From an uncultured Actinomycetes bacterium (GTDB lineage Bacteria > Actinomycetota > Acidimicrobiia > Acidimicrobiales > RAAP-2), in contig CAIQGE010000030.1 of NCBI GenBank assembly GCA_903871335.1, positions 124,001 to 188,000 of the forward strand: a DNA stretch of 64,000 nt, in the 5' to 3' direction. Positions 27,148-35,326 of this stretch are shown piece by piece (position 1 is the stretch's first letter; the number at the start of each line of letters is the position of its first letter). The notes beneath the pieces were generated by a model, which saw nothing but the letters and a program-made list of their open reading frames with translations, did no database searches and was not told where the DNA came from. The position numbers and the translations under genes are program-made.

Positions 27148-27918
27148 TCACGCCGGTAATTCCACATCGAGGGATTGAATCAACAGAACCCGTTCCGTTC
27201 TCACGACCGCGACGGGACGACTGACGTTCTCATCAAGGAAGTCCATCAGCCTCGGACCAGCGGGTGCCGCCACCGTCGACAGGGGAAGGCCATCTACCTC
27301 GTCGAGCATGTGATCGGAGGTGGAAACCAGTGCGGGGACTTTCGAAATGCCTCGCGCCAAGAGTCCGACAGCCCGGTGATAGCCATCGCGAAGGATCGGT
27401 ATGCCACTGACGACCACGACTTCCATCCGAGACGGCTGCGCGCTCACAATGAATCCGAAGCCATTGGATCCCACCTCTGCGCCGTCCACCGGACCCGCGA
27501 AACGACCGGTTATGCGGAGATTCGAGGTCGGTCCTCGAAGGACCCAACTACCCGTGCGCTCATCAAAAGCGGTACGAGGACCCTCGAGGGGCACGCTCGG
27601 TACACAGAGGACCGCGAGTTCGTGCGGGCCGGCCGAAGAATCGAACTCGTCACACCGGGGATCATCCAGGGCGACAATGGGCTGGAACGCCCGGATCTGC
27701 GTGAGGTCGACGATTGCCAACTCCCACCCCTCGATGGCGAGTGACGGGTCGGCGAGTGCGAGGGCCCGCTCGGTATCTGTCTCGTCCTCGGGCCAGGGAA
27801 AGCGCCATTGTTCAAGGGACGGGGCGTCGCGCTCAATTCGACGAGTCCTGTCTGTTTGGTACAACTCCACGACGGACTGGGCCTCGGGGCCGAGTCGTCG
27901 TGCGAACGTTGGCGTCAC
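27148..27918 (-). CDS. Hypothetical protein with a ParB-like nuclease-fold motif
   Basis: A 256-residue cytoplasmic protein without a recognised family overall. Around residues 170-200 it contains VSGIPILRDGYHRAVGLLARGI followed by SKVPALV, which resembles the ParB/sulfiredoxin-fold core (I-x-DGHHR...A...G...VPV). The Asp-Gly-Tyr-His-Arg tract is where those proteins bind nucleotide. The match is short and is inference. GTG start at 27918. It begins 57 bases after the stop of the Tat/tail-tube-like gene on the same strand, so both may be co-transcribed. Confidence 0.55.
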   Translation of the reverse strand: MTPTFARRLGPEAQSVVELYQTDRTRRIERDAPSLEQWRFPWPEDETDTERALALADPSLAIEGWELAIVDLTQIRAFQPIVALDDPRCDEFDSSAGPHELAVLCVPSVPLEGPRTAFDERTGSWVLRGPTSNLRITGRFAGPVDGAEVGSNGFGFIVSAQPSRMEVVVVSGIPILRDGYHRAVGLLARGISKVPALVSTSDHMLDEVDGLPLSTVAAPAGPRLMDFLDENVSRPVAVVRTERVLLIQSLDVELPA

Positions 27919-27975
27919 CCAATGGGCAAGGACTCGCCCGGGACGATGATGCGTGGAAGCCGACTCGATGAGCGG

Positions 27976-28536
27976 TTACTTCTTGTAGTCAAAGGATTCG
28001 TAGACGCACGTAATGCTCTCCGTGGCGTGCGCCGAACCCATCGTCTTGGCGTCCCACGATGGACCGTTCCATCCCGTGGGCCACGCTCCCGTCAATTCCA
28101 GGAGCGACAAAATCGATCCCCTCTTACCCAAGATGCTGACAGTCACGGTGCGGCGATCAGCCTTTCCCGCCACCGACGTTTCGAACCAGGATTGGAACGT
28201 CTTGTCGCCATTCCATTCACGACTGAAACTGATCGACGATGCGGCACGCGGACCGGGAGAATTTCGTGCACCCGCTGATCCTGATGACTGGACGACGGCG
28301 ACCGAGCGCGCGACGGACGTCACGTCGGTGACATTGGTGAGTGCCACGCCATTCACGCTGATCGCAATAGTGGTGGGCACCGAGACCACGTGCGAATGCT
28401 CGCTCGCACCAGCGATATTCTCGCTCGCCGCCGCGGCGGCGGCCCAAAACGATGCGGCGCCGACAGCTACGCCGCCCACTGCCTTCAGTGCATCTCGTCG
28501 GCTCGGCACGTGCGCATCCTGACTGTCATTCGACAT
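27976..28536 (-). CDS. Tat-signal protein with phage tail-tube (gp19)-like domain
   Basis: A 186-residue protein. The N-terminus SRRDALKAVGGVAVGAASFW is a twin-arginine export signal followed by an Ala-rich hydrophobic stretch. The C-terminal 80 residues read like the T4 gp19 tail-tube family used in contractile and R-type injection systems: a WNGDKTFQSWFET segment, RRTVTVSILGKRGS, LELTGAWPTGWNGPSWDAK, and the final ESITCVYESFDY. No other tail, sheath or baseplate gene is near. Export of a tail-tube-like protein as a stand-alone is unusual, so a polymer-forming or surface role is possible. It is upstream of the ParB-like hypothetical gene. Confidence 0.65.
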   Translation of the reverse strand: MSNDSQDAHVPSRRDALKAVGGVAVGAASFWAAAAAASENIAGASEHSHVVSVPTTIAISVNGVALTNVTDVTSVARSVAVVQSSGSAGARNSPGPRAASSISFSREWNGDKTFQSWFETSVAGKADRRTVTVSILGKRGSILSLLELTGAWPTGWNGPSWDAKTMGSAHATESITCVYESFDYKK

Positions 28537-28657
28537 TCCCCACCCCCATGGATCACGAAGTGCTACTGAGAAGCACCAGGTGTTCTTGATCCTAACGAGA
28601 CTGAGTGAATGAAACCCACCAGAGTGACCCCGCTCTTTCGATCAAGAAGTAAGCGAG

Positions 28658-29425
28658 TTACGAGATTTTCTTGATCGAACGTCGAGAAGTTCTCTCCGGC
28701 GTATCTAGTTTCAGAACGGCGACATAGGGCTCACTGGGATGTGGCGCGACCACCGACTCGATGTGCCACCCCGTGCCAACCAGCATGTCCCGCATCTCCC
28801 TACGGGAAACAAAGAGCCACTTAGACCATGGTCCGACGAGACCTTGATAGTGATACCGGTAACTCAGGAGGCCGGGAAGTCGCCCTCGACTCTTGTTGAA
28901 GTGGTAGTAGCCACGCGTCACGCACGGGGCACCACCAAAATACGGACTCGTACTCACCGCGAGAATTCGCGACTCGGGATGAGCCAATGATGCCCACTCC
29001 CGAAACCAACGTCGAGTCGCGGTCGGAGTTCCGAGCATCCCGAAGTTGTTGCCGTACAGGACGATCGTCTCGAAGTCTCGCAGTTCCTCGCCAATGTCCT
29101 CGATGGCGGAGTGCCACACCTGTAACACACCACTGTCTCGAGCGGCCTTCACGACTCGCGCGGAAGAGTCAATACCAACCACGTCGAATCCACGACGTTG
29201 CAGCTCGAGCGAGACACGCCCTGCGCCACAACCGACGTCGAGCACTCGCCCGCGAACCAGCTTCAGCGACTTTCGTTCTGCGTCGTACCACTCGCGAATT
29301 GGGGCGAGGTACGCACTTCTTCCATCGCCTTCGCAGAAGTAACCGTCGTCTCGTTCAAACGTCTCGTAGTCGCGACTCCCCCGTACCCACTCCAAGAGGG
29401 CCACGCCGAAGATGTCACGTTCCAT
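28658..29425 (-). CDS. Class I SAM-dependent methyltransferase
   Basis: A 255-residue enzyme. Motif I GRVLDVGCGAGRVSLELQRRG followed by DVVGIDSSARVV binds S-adenosylmethionine; ETIVLYGNNFGML is the motif-II region. The N-terminus ERDIFGVALLEWVRGSRDYE and FERDDGYF matches small-molecule methyltransferases of this type. The substrate is unknown. Start taken at the ATG 29425, where family similarity begins; the frame is open 41 codons further upstream but that part is not protein-like. It lies in the accessory region, not obviously in an operon. Confidence 0.82.
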   Translation of the reverse strand: MERDIFGVALLEWVRGSRDYETFERDDGYFCEGDGRSAYLAPIREWYDAERKSLKLVRGRVLDVGCGAGRVSLELQRRGFDVVGIDSSARVVKAARDSGVLQVWHSAIEDIGEELRDFETIVLYGNNFGMLGTPTATRRWFREWASLAHPESRILAVSTSPYFGGAPCVTRGYYHFNKSRGRLPGLLSYRYHYQGLVGPWSKWLFVSRREMRDMLVGTGWHIESVVAPHPSEPYVAVLKLDTPERTSRRSIKKIS

Positions 29426-29787
29426 CACGACACCCACGTCGTCGAAGTGTTCAATTCGTTCTTCACCACTTCTTCTCGCTCTCACGCGACCACGACAACG
29501 GAACAGTGAGAGGCTATTCGCGACCAGCTGGCGCGAGTGACTTCGCACGTCAGTACCCCTTGCGTGATGTCCTCTCGGCGCCGCTGATGCAGTTCTCGCA
29601 TCTCACGTTTGAAGTAACACTCAATGACTGGCACAGGGAGAGCGATGCAGCGCAGCGACTGAACGTTTTTCGACAATGACTTATCGGGTGAAGAAAGCTG
29701 CAAACCGAAATGCTCAATCATTGTCGTGAGCATCGCCAACAAGAATGGTCTCGCGAGTAGCCGAGCCGTTGGCCGCACGACGGAAGA
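29426..29787. other. Intergenic stretch without recognisable gene
   Basis: The 362 bases between the methyltransferase start and the toxin stop hold a short frame of 98 codons on the minus strand (29482-29778), which has no ribosome site or family likeness. I see no RNA gene or clear hairpin. Confidence 0.5.
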
Positions 29788-30678
29788 TCAGAAGACCCAC
29801 CGTTGTGGCTTAGGTTCCCAACTTCCGCGTGCGCTGCCGTCAAGAATCGGATTGATGAAGGCGCCAACGAGCGCAACAGCTTCGTCGAGAGTTCTCGCGA
29901 CGTTCAGGAGCGATCGACCAACCTCGGCCGCGTAGCCGGGTTCCCACAACAAACGGTCCGGCACTCCAAACGAAGACGGAAGCGACAAGCTACGTCGCTC
30001 GAACTCCGAGGTAATTGCCGACCCCTGCTGCACGGCTCCGACTCTCGCGCCCGTCACGATAGCCACAAGGTCAACAAGATCGCGGAAACGCGTCGACGGC
30101 CAGCGCGCTTCACCGTGCAACTCGTACATCGCCGCGACCTTGTCTGCCACGTGGTCCACCAAGGGATACGCGCGATAGCCCGATTGCTCGACTTCCGGTA
30201 TCACTCCGCGAGCAATCGGAGGGACATCTTCCGGCTGTCCGGTCATGACGATCTCGGGACCAACGAGGTCGACATGGAATGCGGCCCACACGGTTCCCCC
30301 GATGGTGGCTCTGATGGGAAGACGGACTGCGTTACCTGCGACAGGAGCGCCGGCATCGACCTCGAACTGAAACCAATCTTCCAAATCCAGGGCGGCAGCC
30401 TGTCGAAGATCTCGTTCCGCCACTTCTCGCCCTTCGGCGCGATACAGATCGACGTCGAGGCTTCCTCTCATGCCTAGTTCTCGAGCGAGGAGAGCAGTCG
30501 CCCCTTTCACGATCCATCCATCGTCGACAACGTAAAGGCGTTCAAGGAGTCGGTCGTAGGCAACTTGCCGCTGTAGTTGTGGCGCGGTCCACTGCGTTGA
30601 CGCTGACACCGCTGTAATCCGATCGGTAAGCGCGCGCCGAAATGCCGCAGGCGTGGCGTATCGCCCTCGGGCTGTCAT
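29788..30678 (-). CDS. AbiEii/AbiGii-family nucleotidyltransferase toxin
   Basis: A 296-residue nucleotidyltransferase-like toxin of the type IV (AbiE) toxin-antitoxin group. It shows WIVKGATALLAREL and GSLDVDLYR (KG-T-L and S-x-D-x-D metal-binding pair), and DHVADKVAAMYE followed by RFRDLVDLVAI (the Lys and DLxDL motifs). Known relatives transfer nucleotides to tRNA or other targets and arrest growth. It is translationally coupled to the antitoxin gene by an ATGA overlap. The C-terminal part is helical. An intact set of motifs suggests it is potentially active. Confidence 0.85.
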   Translation of the reverse strand: MTARGRYATPAAFRRALTDRITAVSASTQWTAPQLQRQVAYDRLLERLYVVDDGWIVKGATALLARELGMRGSLDVDLYRAEGREVAERDLRQAAALDLEDWFQFEVDAGAPVAGNAVRLPIRATIGGTVWAAFHVDLVGPEIVMTGQPEDVPPIARGVIPEVEQSGYRAYPLVDHVADKVAAMYELHGEARWPSTRFRDLVDLVAIVTGARVGAVQQGSAITSEFERRSLSLPSSFGVPDRLLWEPGYAAEVGRSLLNVARTLDEAVALVGAFINPILDGSARGSWEPKPQRWVF

Positions 30679-31301
30679 GTGAACACTCGTCCTTGTGATT
30701 CACTTCGATCGGCAGTTTTGCGATCCTGGTGCGCCCGCGCCTCTTTGAGCCACTGTTGCGTATTCGTATCACCGACGAGATCGAGGAACCACTTCAGGAG
30801 AGCGAATCCGTCTCCTCGCCTAAGACCGAACCGGTGTGCGTGAGGCGCAAGGCTTTCAGTGAAGGTTCCTGGATAGTCGATGACGCTGCGGCACGCTTCG
30901 GCAACAATCTGCGCGACCGCCTCCGGGTCTTCATGCTGCCAGAGCAGATCCGACGCGATCCGCGATGGCCGCGTCACCGGTAGGCCCTTTAGCCCGATCA
31001 ACTCGTTGTCTTTGATTCGACGAACATGGATCCTGACGTCCGGGCGCCGTGTTTGCCGGCGGACTGGGACCGTGAATTCGTGCCGGTCAGCCGGCAGGTG
31101 GCCAATTCCGTAGATGGAGGCCGCGGAACGATGAGACACAACGCCCTGATCTGCTGTTCGCTCCCACGCGGGCACCTGTGGTGCCAGCTGAAGCCAGGCG
31201 GCCCGGAGATCCCGATGATCCGGAGGCGGAGCTCCGGCGATCTGGTAAACGCCGTGTGCGACCCGCTCAAGCCCCCCACTCGGTTGGGCCAGGCGCTCCA
31301 C
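30675..31301 (-). CDS. AbiEi-family antitoxin, 5' end probably frameshifted
   Basis: From the GTG at 31301 the product is 208 residues and matches AbiEi antitoxins: ERVAHGVYQIAGAPPPDHRD, VVSHRSAASIYGIG and GLPVTRPSRIASDLL. However, the open frame runs upstream through LQELAQDQWGLVTRRQIEDA, the first helices of the winged helix-turn-helix, with no ATG, GTG or TTG. An ATG at 31414 is in another frame; one extra A in the AAAA run (31395-31398, seen as T on the plus strand) would join them into an intact N-terminus (MQSYPEKSSLPRLQELAQ). So the listed start probably truncates the DNA-binding domain. It overlaps the toxin by 4 bases. Confidence 0.75.
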   Translation of the reverse strand: MERLAQPSGGLERVAHGVYQIAGAPPPDHRDLRAAWLQLAPQVPAWERTADQGVVSHRSAASIYGIGHLPADRHEFTVPVRRQTRRPDVRIHVRRIKDNELIGLKGLPVTRPSRIASDLLWQHEDPEAVAQIVAEACRSVIDYPGTFTESLAPHAHRFGLRRGDGFALLKWFLDLVGDTNTQQWLKEARAHQDRKTADRSESQGRVFT

Positions 31302-31418
31302 CGTTGTCGAGCCGATGCCTGCGTCCTCGATCTGGCGGCGCGTGACGAGGCCCCACTGGTCTTGAGCCAGTTCTTGGAGGCGAGGTAGTGACGATTTTCT
31401 GGATATGACTGCATTATA

Positions 31419-31433
31419 CCCCCTATAAGGGGG
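31419..31433. promoter_or_regulatory. Operator-like palindrome 1 at the antitoxin start
   Basis: CCCCCTATAAGGGGG has 6-bp perfect arms around a 3-base centre. On the minus strand it is followed immediately by TATAAT (31413-31418), which is either the -10 box or the bases around the ATG at 31414; the G-run could also act as a ribosome site. AbiEi antitoxins bind paired inverted repeats in their own promoter, so this is a likely autoregulatory site. Confidence 0.6.
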
Positions 31434-31469
31434 ATTTTGTAGCGTAGTGGACTCAGTACTACTTCAGAC

Positions 31470-31491
31470 AAACCCTTATAAGGGGGTTTTT
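31470..31491. promoter_or_regulatory. Operator-like palindrome 2 upstream of the antitoxin
   Basis: A core palindrome CCCTTATAAGGG (31473-31484) lies in an extended AAACCC...GGGTTT context. Its minus-strand half CCCCCTTATA is identical to that of palindrome 1. The centres of the two palindromes are about 52 bases apart, five helical turns, which would place both on one face of the DNA. Confidence 0.6.
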
Positions 31492-31625
31492 GCAGTTGTC
31501 GTGCCCCCCACTTGTTTTGGTCCACTTCGTGTGTGGCTGCTTCCGAGTTCCACTTTGCGACTGAACCAACATCGACCACGTAATCGTGCTCGTCCTCTGA
31601 ACCACTCTGGTTGTGATGGAAATCC

Positions 31626-31917
31626 TCACGTGTCCGCCAACCTATAACTCTTCGCGAGCTCGGGCGGGGTCATCTTGTTGGAGGCCCGGTGGCTGCACGG
31701 GTCACGTTGGCTTGTTGAACTGATTGACCAGAAACTGTGCCTCGGCGACATTCTCCATGTTCTGGACGTCCAGCAGGTCAAAGCGCATAGTGCCGCTAAA
31801 CAGCTTCATGAAAGGGCTTTGGTTAGGCGATCCCTTCTCGAATGACGCCGTAGACAACCGGGGGCGACAGAAATCAAAAACTGGTTGCTATCGGACTGGC
31901 GAACCCCGATGCGCGAA
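31626..31917 (-). pseudogene. Decayed IS3-like transposase (C-terminal part)
   Basis: Reading the minus strand gives AHRGSPVR, a stop, FDFCRPRLSTASFEKGSPNQ, SPFMKLFSGTMRFDLLDV and VAEAQFLVNQFN, then a frame change into ASNKMTPPELAKSYR. These line up with the end of IS3-family DDE transposases (DRGSQY, S-x-S-x-KG-x-P, E-x-F-x-G-T-x-K, EA...YN and TPxE). There is at least one internal stop and one frameshift. The N-terminal half and inverted repeats are not seen. It ends 36 bases from the tRNA gene. Confidence 0.65.
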
Positions 31918-31952
31918 AACGGGAATCCTTTGAAACGACAAGGCCTTTCGAG

Positions 31953-32026
31953 TGCGCTCGGAGGGATTCGAACCCCCAACCTTCTGATCCGTAGTCAGAT
32001 GCTCTAATCCGTTGAGCTACGAGCGC
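31953..32026 (-). tRNA. tRNA-Arg (anticodon ACG)
   Basis: The minus strand folds into a full cloverleaf: acceptor GCGCTCG/CGAGCGC, D-arm GCTC/GAGC, anticodon stem TCTGA/TCAGA with loop CTACGGA (anticodon ACG, read as ICG), T-arm GGGGG/CCCTC with loop TTCGAAT, and discriminator A. CCA is not encoded. The IS remnant and the toxin-antitoxin genes lie on its 3' side, the usual side of island insertion. Confidence 0.97.
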
Positions 32027-32187
32027 AGGTCCAGCCGAAACTGGAACGCTGATTCTACACGACGCCGGGGCAACCCTTGCAAACGACCATAAGCGTCCGG
32101 AAAATGCCTTGCCGCCACTGATCGCGATGCCTCGGTGAGCGAGACATACAACTCGAAAATTCCGAGTCCTGACCTAGTCTTCGCTTC

Positions 32188-33375
32188 ATGACCACAGATT
32201 TCTCGGCGGACCTTCCTCAGTTGCTCGAGCGAGCGACCGACGACATGATCGATCTGCGACACGATCTACACGCCCATCCCGAATTGTCCTATCTGGAACA
32301 TCGAACAACCCAGGTAATCACGGATCGGCTCCAATCTCTGGAGTGGGATATCCAGCCATGCCCGACGGAAACGGGAGCCGTGGCGGTCCTCGACACCGGT
32401 CGACCTGGAAAGACTGTTCTTATCCGCGCCGATATTGACGGACTACCCGTGACCGAGGAACGCGAACTCTCATTCCGCTCCACGACCGAACACGTCATGC
32501 ACGCGTGCGGCCACGACGTGCACACCGCGGCCCTCTTGGGACTCGCTGATGTCATTGGACAACGTCGGGAATCGCTCGGTGGCAAATTTGTCGTGCTCTT
32601 CCAGCCGGCCGAAGAGAGCTTGGGCGGGGCCAAGCGGATGATCGACGGCGGCGTGCTCAGTGATTTGGGTGTGGACTATGCGATCGGAGCCCACGTGACG
32701 TCGCTCGCTCCTGTCGGCATCGTGGCCTCGCGTCCCGGCGTCATCATGAGTGAAGCCAACGGATTTCGTGTCGACATTCGAGGTAAGGGCGGACACGGAG
32801 CAATGGCGTCCAACGATGGGAACGTCGTTCTCGCCGTCTCCGCGCTCGCGCACAAGCTCGGCGGCGCGGTGCACGAACTGACCTACGACGGTGGAACGTG
32901 CGCGTGTTCCGCCGGCGTCATCACCGCGGGCACGGCCAACAATGTTGTTCCTCGCCACGCCACGCTGCAGGGAACACTGCGAACCTTCACCGACGAGCAA
33001 ACGACGGAAGCTCGCCGACGACTCGACGCCATTTTGGGTGAGATCAGCACGGAGTATGCCGTGGAGTGCACCTTTCACATCACGAGCACGACACCGCGCG
33101 TCGAGAATCACGTCGCGGTCAACGAGAGAGTCGAGGCGTCGGCCCGCAAAGTGGTCGGCGATGACTTCGTGTGGCGCATTCCACCGGCGAGTCCGAGTGA
33201 CGACATGAGCGAATTCCTCCGCGTGGTTCCCGGTGCCTACATCTTCATTGGTGGAGGACTCGCTGATGGATCCTCGGGAATGCACCACTCACCGGACTTC
33301 GCCATCGACGACGCGGCGGTGCCAATGGTCGCGAGTGTGCTCGCGACCGCGGCCGTGGACTTGGCTCAGGGATAG
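32188..33375 (+). CDS. M20 family amidohydrolase (hippurate hydrolase-like)
   Basis: A 395-residue zinc-dependent hydrolase of the M20D type, acting on N-acyl amino acids or similar amides. Motifs: DLRHDLHAHPELSYLE at the N-terminus, ADIDGLPV, HACGHDVHTAALLG (metal ligands, with the Cys typical of M20D), FQPAEES (catalytic Glu) and MHHSPDFA at the C-terminus. A dimerisation domain (GKGGHGAM, about residues 190-300) is present. No signal peptide. It overlaps the convergent ROK kinase gene by 10 bases. Confidence 0.9.
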   Translation: MTTDFSADLPQLLERATDDMIDLRHDLHAHPELSYLEHRTTQVITDRLQSLEWDIQPCPTETGAVAVLDTGRPGKTVLIRADIDGLPVTEERELSFRSTTEHVMHACGHDVHTAALLGLADVIGQRRESLGGKFVVLFQPAEESLGGAKRMIDGGVLSDLGVDYAIGAHVTSLAPVGIVASRPGVIMSEANGFRVDIRGKGGHGAMASNDGNVVLAVSALAHKLGGAVHELTYDGGTCACSAGVITAGTANNVVPRHATLQGTLRTFTDEQTTEARRRLDAILGEISTEYAVECTFHITSTTPRVENHVAVNERVEASARKVVGDDFVWRIPPASPSDDMSEFLRVVPGAYIFIGGGLADGSSGMHHSPDFAIDDAAVPMVASVLATAAVDLAQG

Positions 33376-34106
33376 AACGAGCGCCACGCCCCGCGCAGAG
33401 CCGGTTGATCCGGCTCGATCCGGACATTCGGAGCCCAGTCACCAAAGATGCGCGGTGACAGACGGCGAGCATTCCCGCCCGCCAGATGAATCGTGTCGGC
33501 ACGGAATTCGACCGCGAGTGCGATCACGGCACTCACGACGTGCAACGCCCACGCGGCTTCGTCGGGTCGGCGACCTCGTTCTCCCAAGAGCTCGTCGTAG
33601 GTCACATCCGAGTGCAATTGCTCGTCGCCGACGTCGCGCACCCGTACGAGAACTCCCTCACGCATCAGCGCGAGCCCCACCCCGGTACCCAATGTCACAA
33701 AGAGTTCGGTGCCATCACCCGACGCACACCCGAGCGCAGCCATTGCCGCATCATTGTCAACGATCACGTCGGCTCCAGTGATCGACACCACCGCAGCCGC
33801 GAGGTCAAATCCGCTCCACAACGTGGCGAGTTCTCTATCGATGGGCGTCCCCGCTCCTCCGACTCGGCAAAGGTTGGCGCCATCAACAACGACACCATCA
33901 CTCACGGTGCCGGGAAAACCAATACCGATCTTCGACGTCGGCCACAGTTGCGAGCGCTCCGCGAGAAACGACACCAGTCTCTCGGGCGGGCACGGATACT
34001 GCGTCGCCCGTCGAGCGGACTTTCCAATAGGTGTGCCATCGACATCAAATCGTTGAAACTTGATCGACGTCGCGCCGACATCGATCGCGAGAACGTCCTC
34101 GCTCAC
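33366..34106 (-). CDS. ROK-family kinase (polyphosphate glucokinase-like)
   Basis: A 246-residue sugar kinase-like protein. VLAIDVGATSIKFQRFD is the phosphate-1 motif, IGIGFPGTVSDGVV and VIVDNDAAMAALG hold the sugar-binding and catalytic Asp region, and FVTLGTGVGLALM is phosphate-2. It resembles actinobacterial polyphosphate/ATP glucokinases, but the zinc motif of typical ROK proteins is absent and the C-terminus is short. GTG start shares GTGA with the P450 stop, so it is the last gene of the seven-gene operon that begins at 40080. Confidence 0.8.
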   Translation of the reverse strand: MSEDVLAIDVGATSIKFQRFDVDGTPIGKSARRATQYPCPPERLVSFLAERSQLWPTSKIGIGFPGTVSDGVVVDGANLCRVGGAGTPIDRELATLWSGFDLAAAVVSITGADVIVDNDAAMAALGCASGDGTELFVTLGTGVGLALMREGVLVRVRDVGDEQLHSDVTYDELLGERGRRPDEAAWALHVVSAVIALAVEFRADTIHLAGGNARRLSPRIFGDWAPNVRIEPDQPALRGAWRSFYP

Positions 34107-35326
34107 GGGTGCAGGACAAGATCGAGACGATCGAGGCCCCGCAACACGATGTTCGGGCGGTAGTGCGGCGGCGACACGATCTCGTACGACGACGTGCGGG
34201 CGAAGAGTTCCTGCAGCACGATCTGCGCCTCCAGGCGAGCGAGTGGTGCGCCGAGACAGTGGTGCAGTCCGAAGCCAAAGCCCAATTGTGGATTCGGGTC
34301 ACGTGTCACCTGAAGTCGCGTGGGGTCGTCAAAGACATCCGGGTCCCGGTTAGCGGCCCCCACCAGGAGGAGAACGAAGGAACCCTCCGGAATGGTCTGA
34401 CCATCGAACGTCATGTCGCGAAGAATGGTGCGCGCGGTCAACTGCACCGGCGAGACCATACGGAGGAGTTCGTCGACCGCGACACGATCAACGCCACTCG
34501 TTCGCAGCGCGCGCTGGGCGTCGTGATCACGGTCGAGAGCAAGAAGGGATCCGGAGATGAGATTCATCGTGGTCTCGTGTCCGGCGACGAGCAGGAGGAT
34601 GGCGGTCGTCAACAATTCACCTTCGCTCAACGCATCATCTCCATCGCGCGCGGCGACGAGGGCCGACAAGAGATCGTCGCCCGGATGAGCGCGTCGCTGC
34701 GCGTACAAATCGGAGAAGTAGGAAATGAAGTGCAGGATCGCACCGTCACGAGTTGCTCGATCTTCCTCAGTAAGGAGAAAATCGGGATCGAGCCCCCGCG
34801 CGAGTCGCGCGGACTGATCCTGGAATGACGAGTGGTCGCTCGCGGGGATGTCGAGAAGTTCACAAATGACGGCCACAGGCACTGACCACGCCAAATCCTG
34901 CACGGCGTCGAAAGTCCCGCCGTCGAGGTGTGCATCGATCACGCGCCCCGCGGCGCTCGCGATGAAGGGAGCGAGTTCGTTCACGCGTCGTGGCGTGAAC
35001 GCCCGTTGCACGAGACCTCGGAGCCGGGTGTGGTCCGGGGGATCGCGAAAGAGAAAAGGCCGATTGTCGACGCCGGTTTGTTCGATCAACTCGCGCTCGG
35101 CCTGACGCCCCGAGCCATTAAACGAACGAGGCCGCTTATCTGCGTGCGTAGTCAAAGAGTCCGAGGAAGAGGACTTGTCGCGCAGCACGCTCAGACAGTC
35201 CGCGTGGCGAGCGAGCACCCACGCACCGTCCGGCGTGAGATGAACGGGCACCTCTTCGCGCAACTGATCGAACAGCGGCCCGGGATTAGTGGACCACGCG
35301 GGGTCAGATGGGTCCCAATACAGCAT
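34103..35326 (-). CDS. Cytochrome P450 (second copy, inside T4SS-like operon)
   Basis: A 407-residue P450. The heme loop FGFGLHHCLGAPLAR places the thiolate Cys at about residue 357; the I-helix reads LLVAGHETTMNL and DELLRMVSP is near the K-helix. It belongs to the soluble bacterial class and differs clearly from the copy at 13310. The ATG at 35326 shares a base with the TraG-like stop (TGATG), so translation is coupled to a secretion-type gene. A GTG directly before it is possible. Redox partners are not nearby. Confidence 0.93.
   Translation of the reverse strand: MLYWDPSDPAWSTNPGPLFDQLREEVPVHLTPDGAWVLARHADCLSVLRDKSSSSDSLTTHADKRPRSFNGSGRQAERELIEQTGVDNRPFLFRDPPDHTRLRGLVQRAFTPRRVNELAPFIASAAGRVIDAHLDGGTFDAVQDLAWSVPVAVICELLDIPASDHSSFQDQSARLARGLDPDFLLTEEDRATRDGAILHFISYFSDLYAQRRAHPGDDLLSALVAARDGDDALSEGELLTTAILLLVAGHETTMNLISGSLLALDRDHDAQRALRTSGVDRVAVDELLRMVSPVQLTARTILRDMTFDGQTIPEGSFVLLLVGAANRDPDVFDDPTRLQVTRDPNPQLGFGFGLHHCLGAPLARLEAQIVLQELFARTSSYEIVSPPHYRPNIVLRGLDRLDLVLHP

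Noticed and set aside
29482-29778. 98-codon minus-strand ORF
   Set aside because: No start signal, skewed composition and no family likeness.
30998-31579. 193-codon minus-strand ORF covering the antitoxin N-terminus
   Set aside because: It is a different frame from the antitoxin; only its first codons (from 31414) are relevant, through the proposed one-base shift.
31447-31647. Small plus-strand ORF over the operator region
   Set aside because: It crosses palindrome 2 and the IS remnant, with no ribosome site and no protein character.
26814-32026. Prophage or extracellular contractile injection system
   Set aside because: Only one tail-tube-like gene is present; sheath, baseplate, AAA+ and capsid genes are absent.
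31953-32026. Attachment-site duplication of the tRNA 3' end
   Set aside because: I looked for a second copy of the tRNA 3' sequence within the window by eye and found none.
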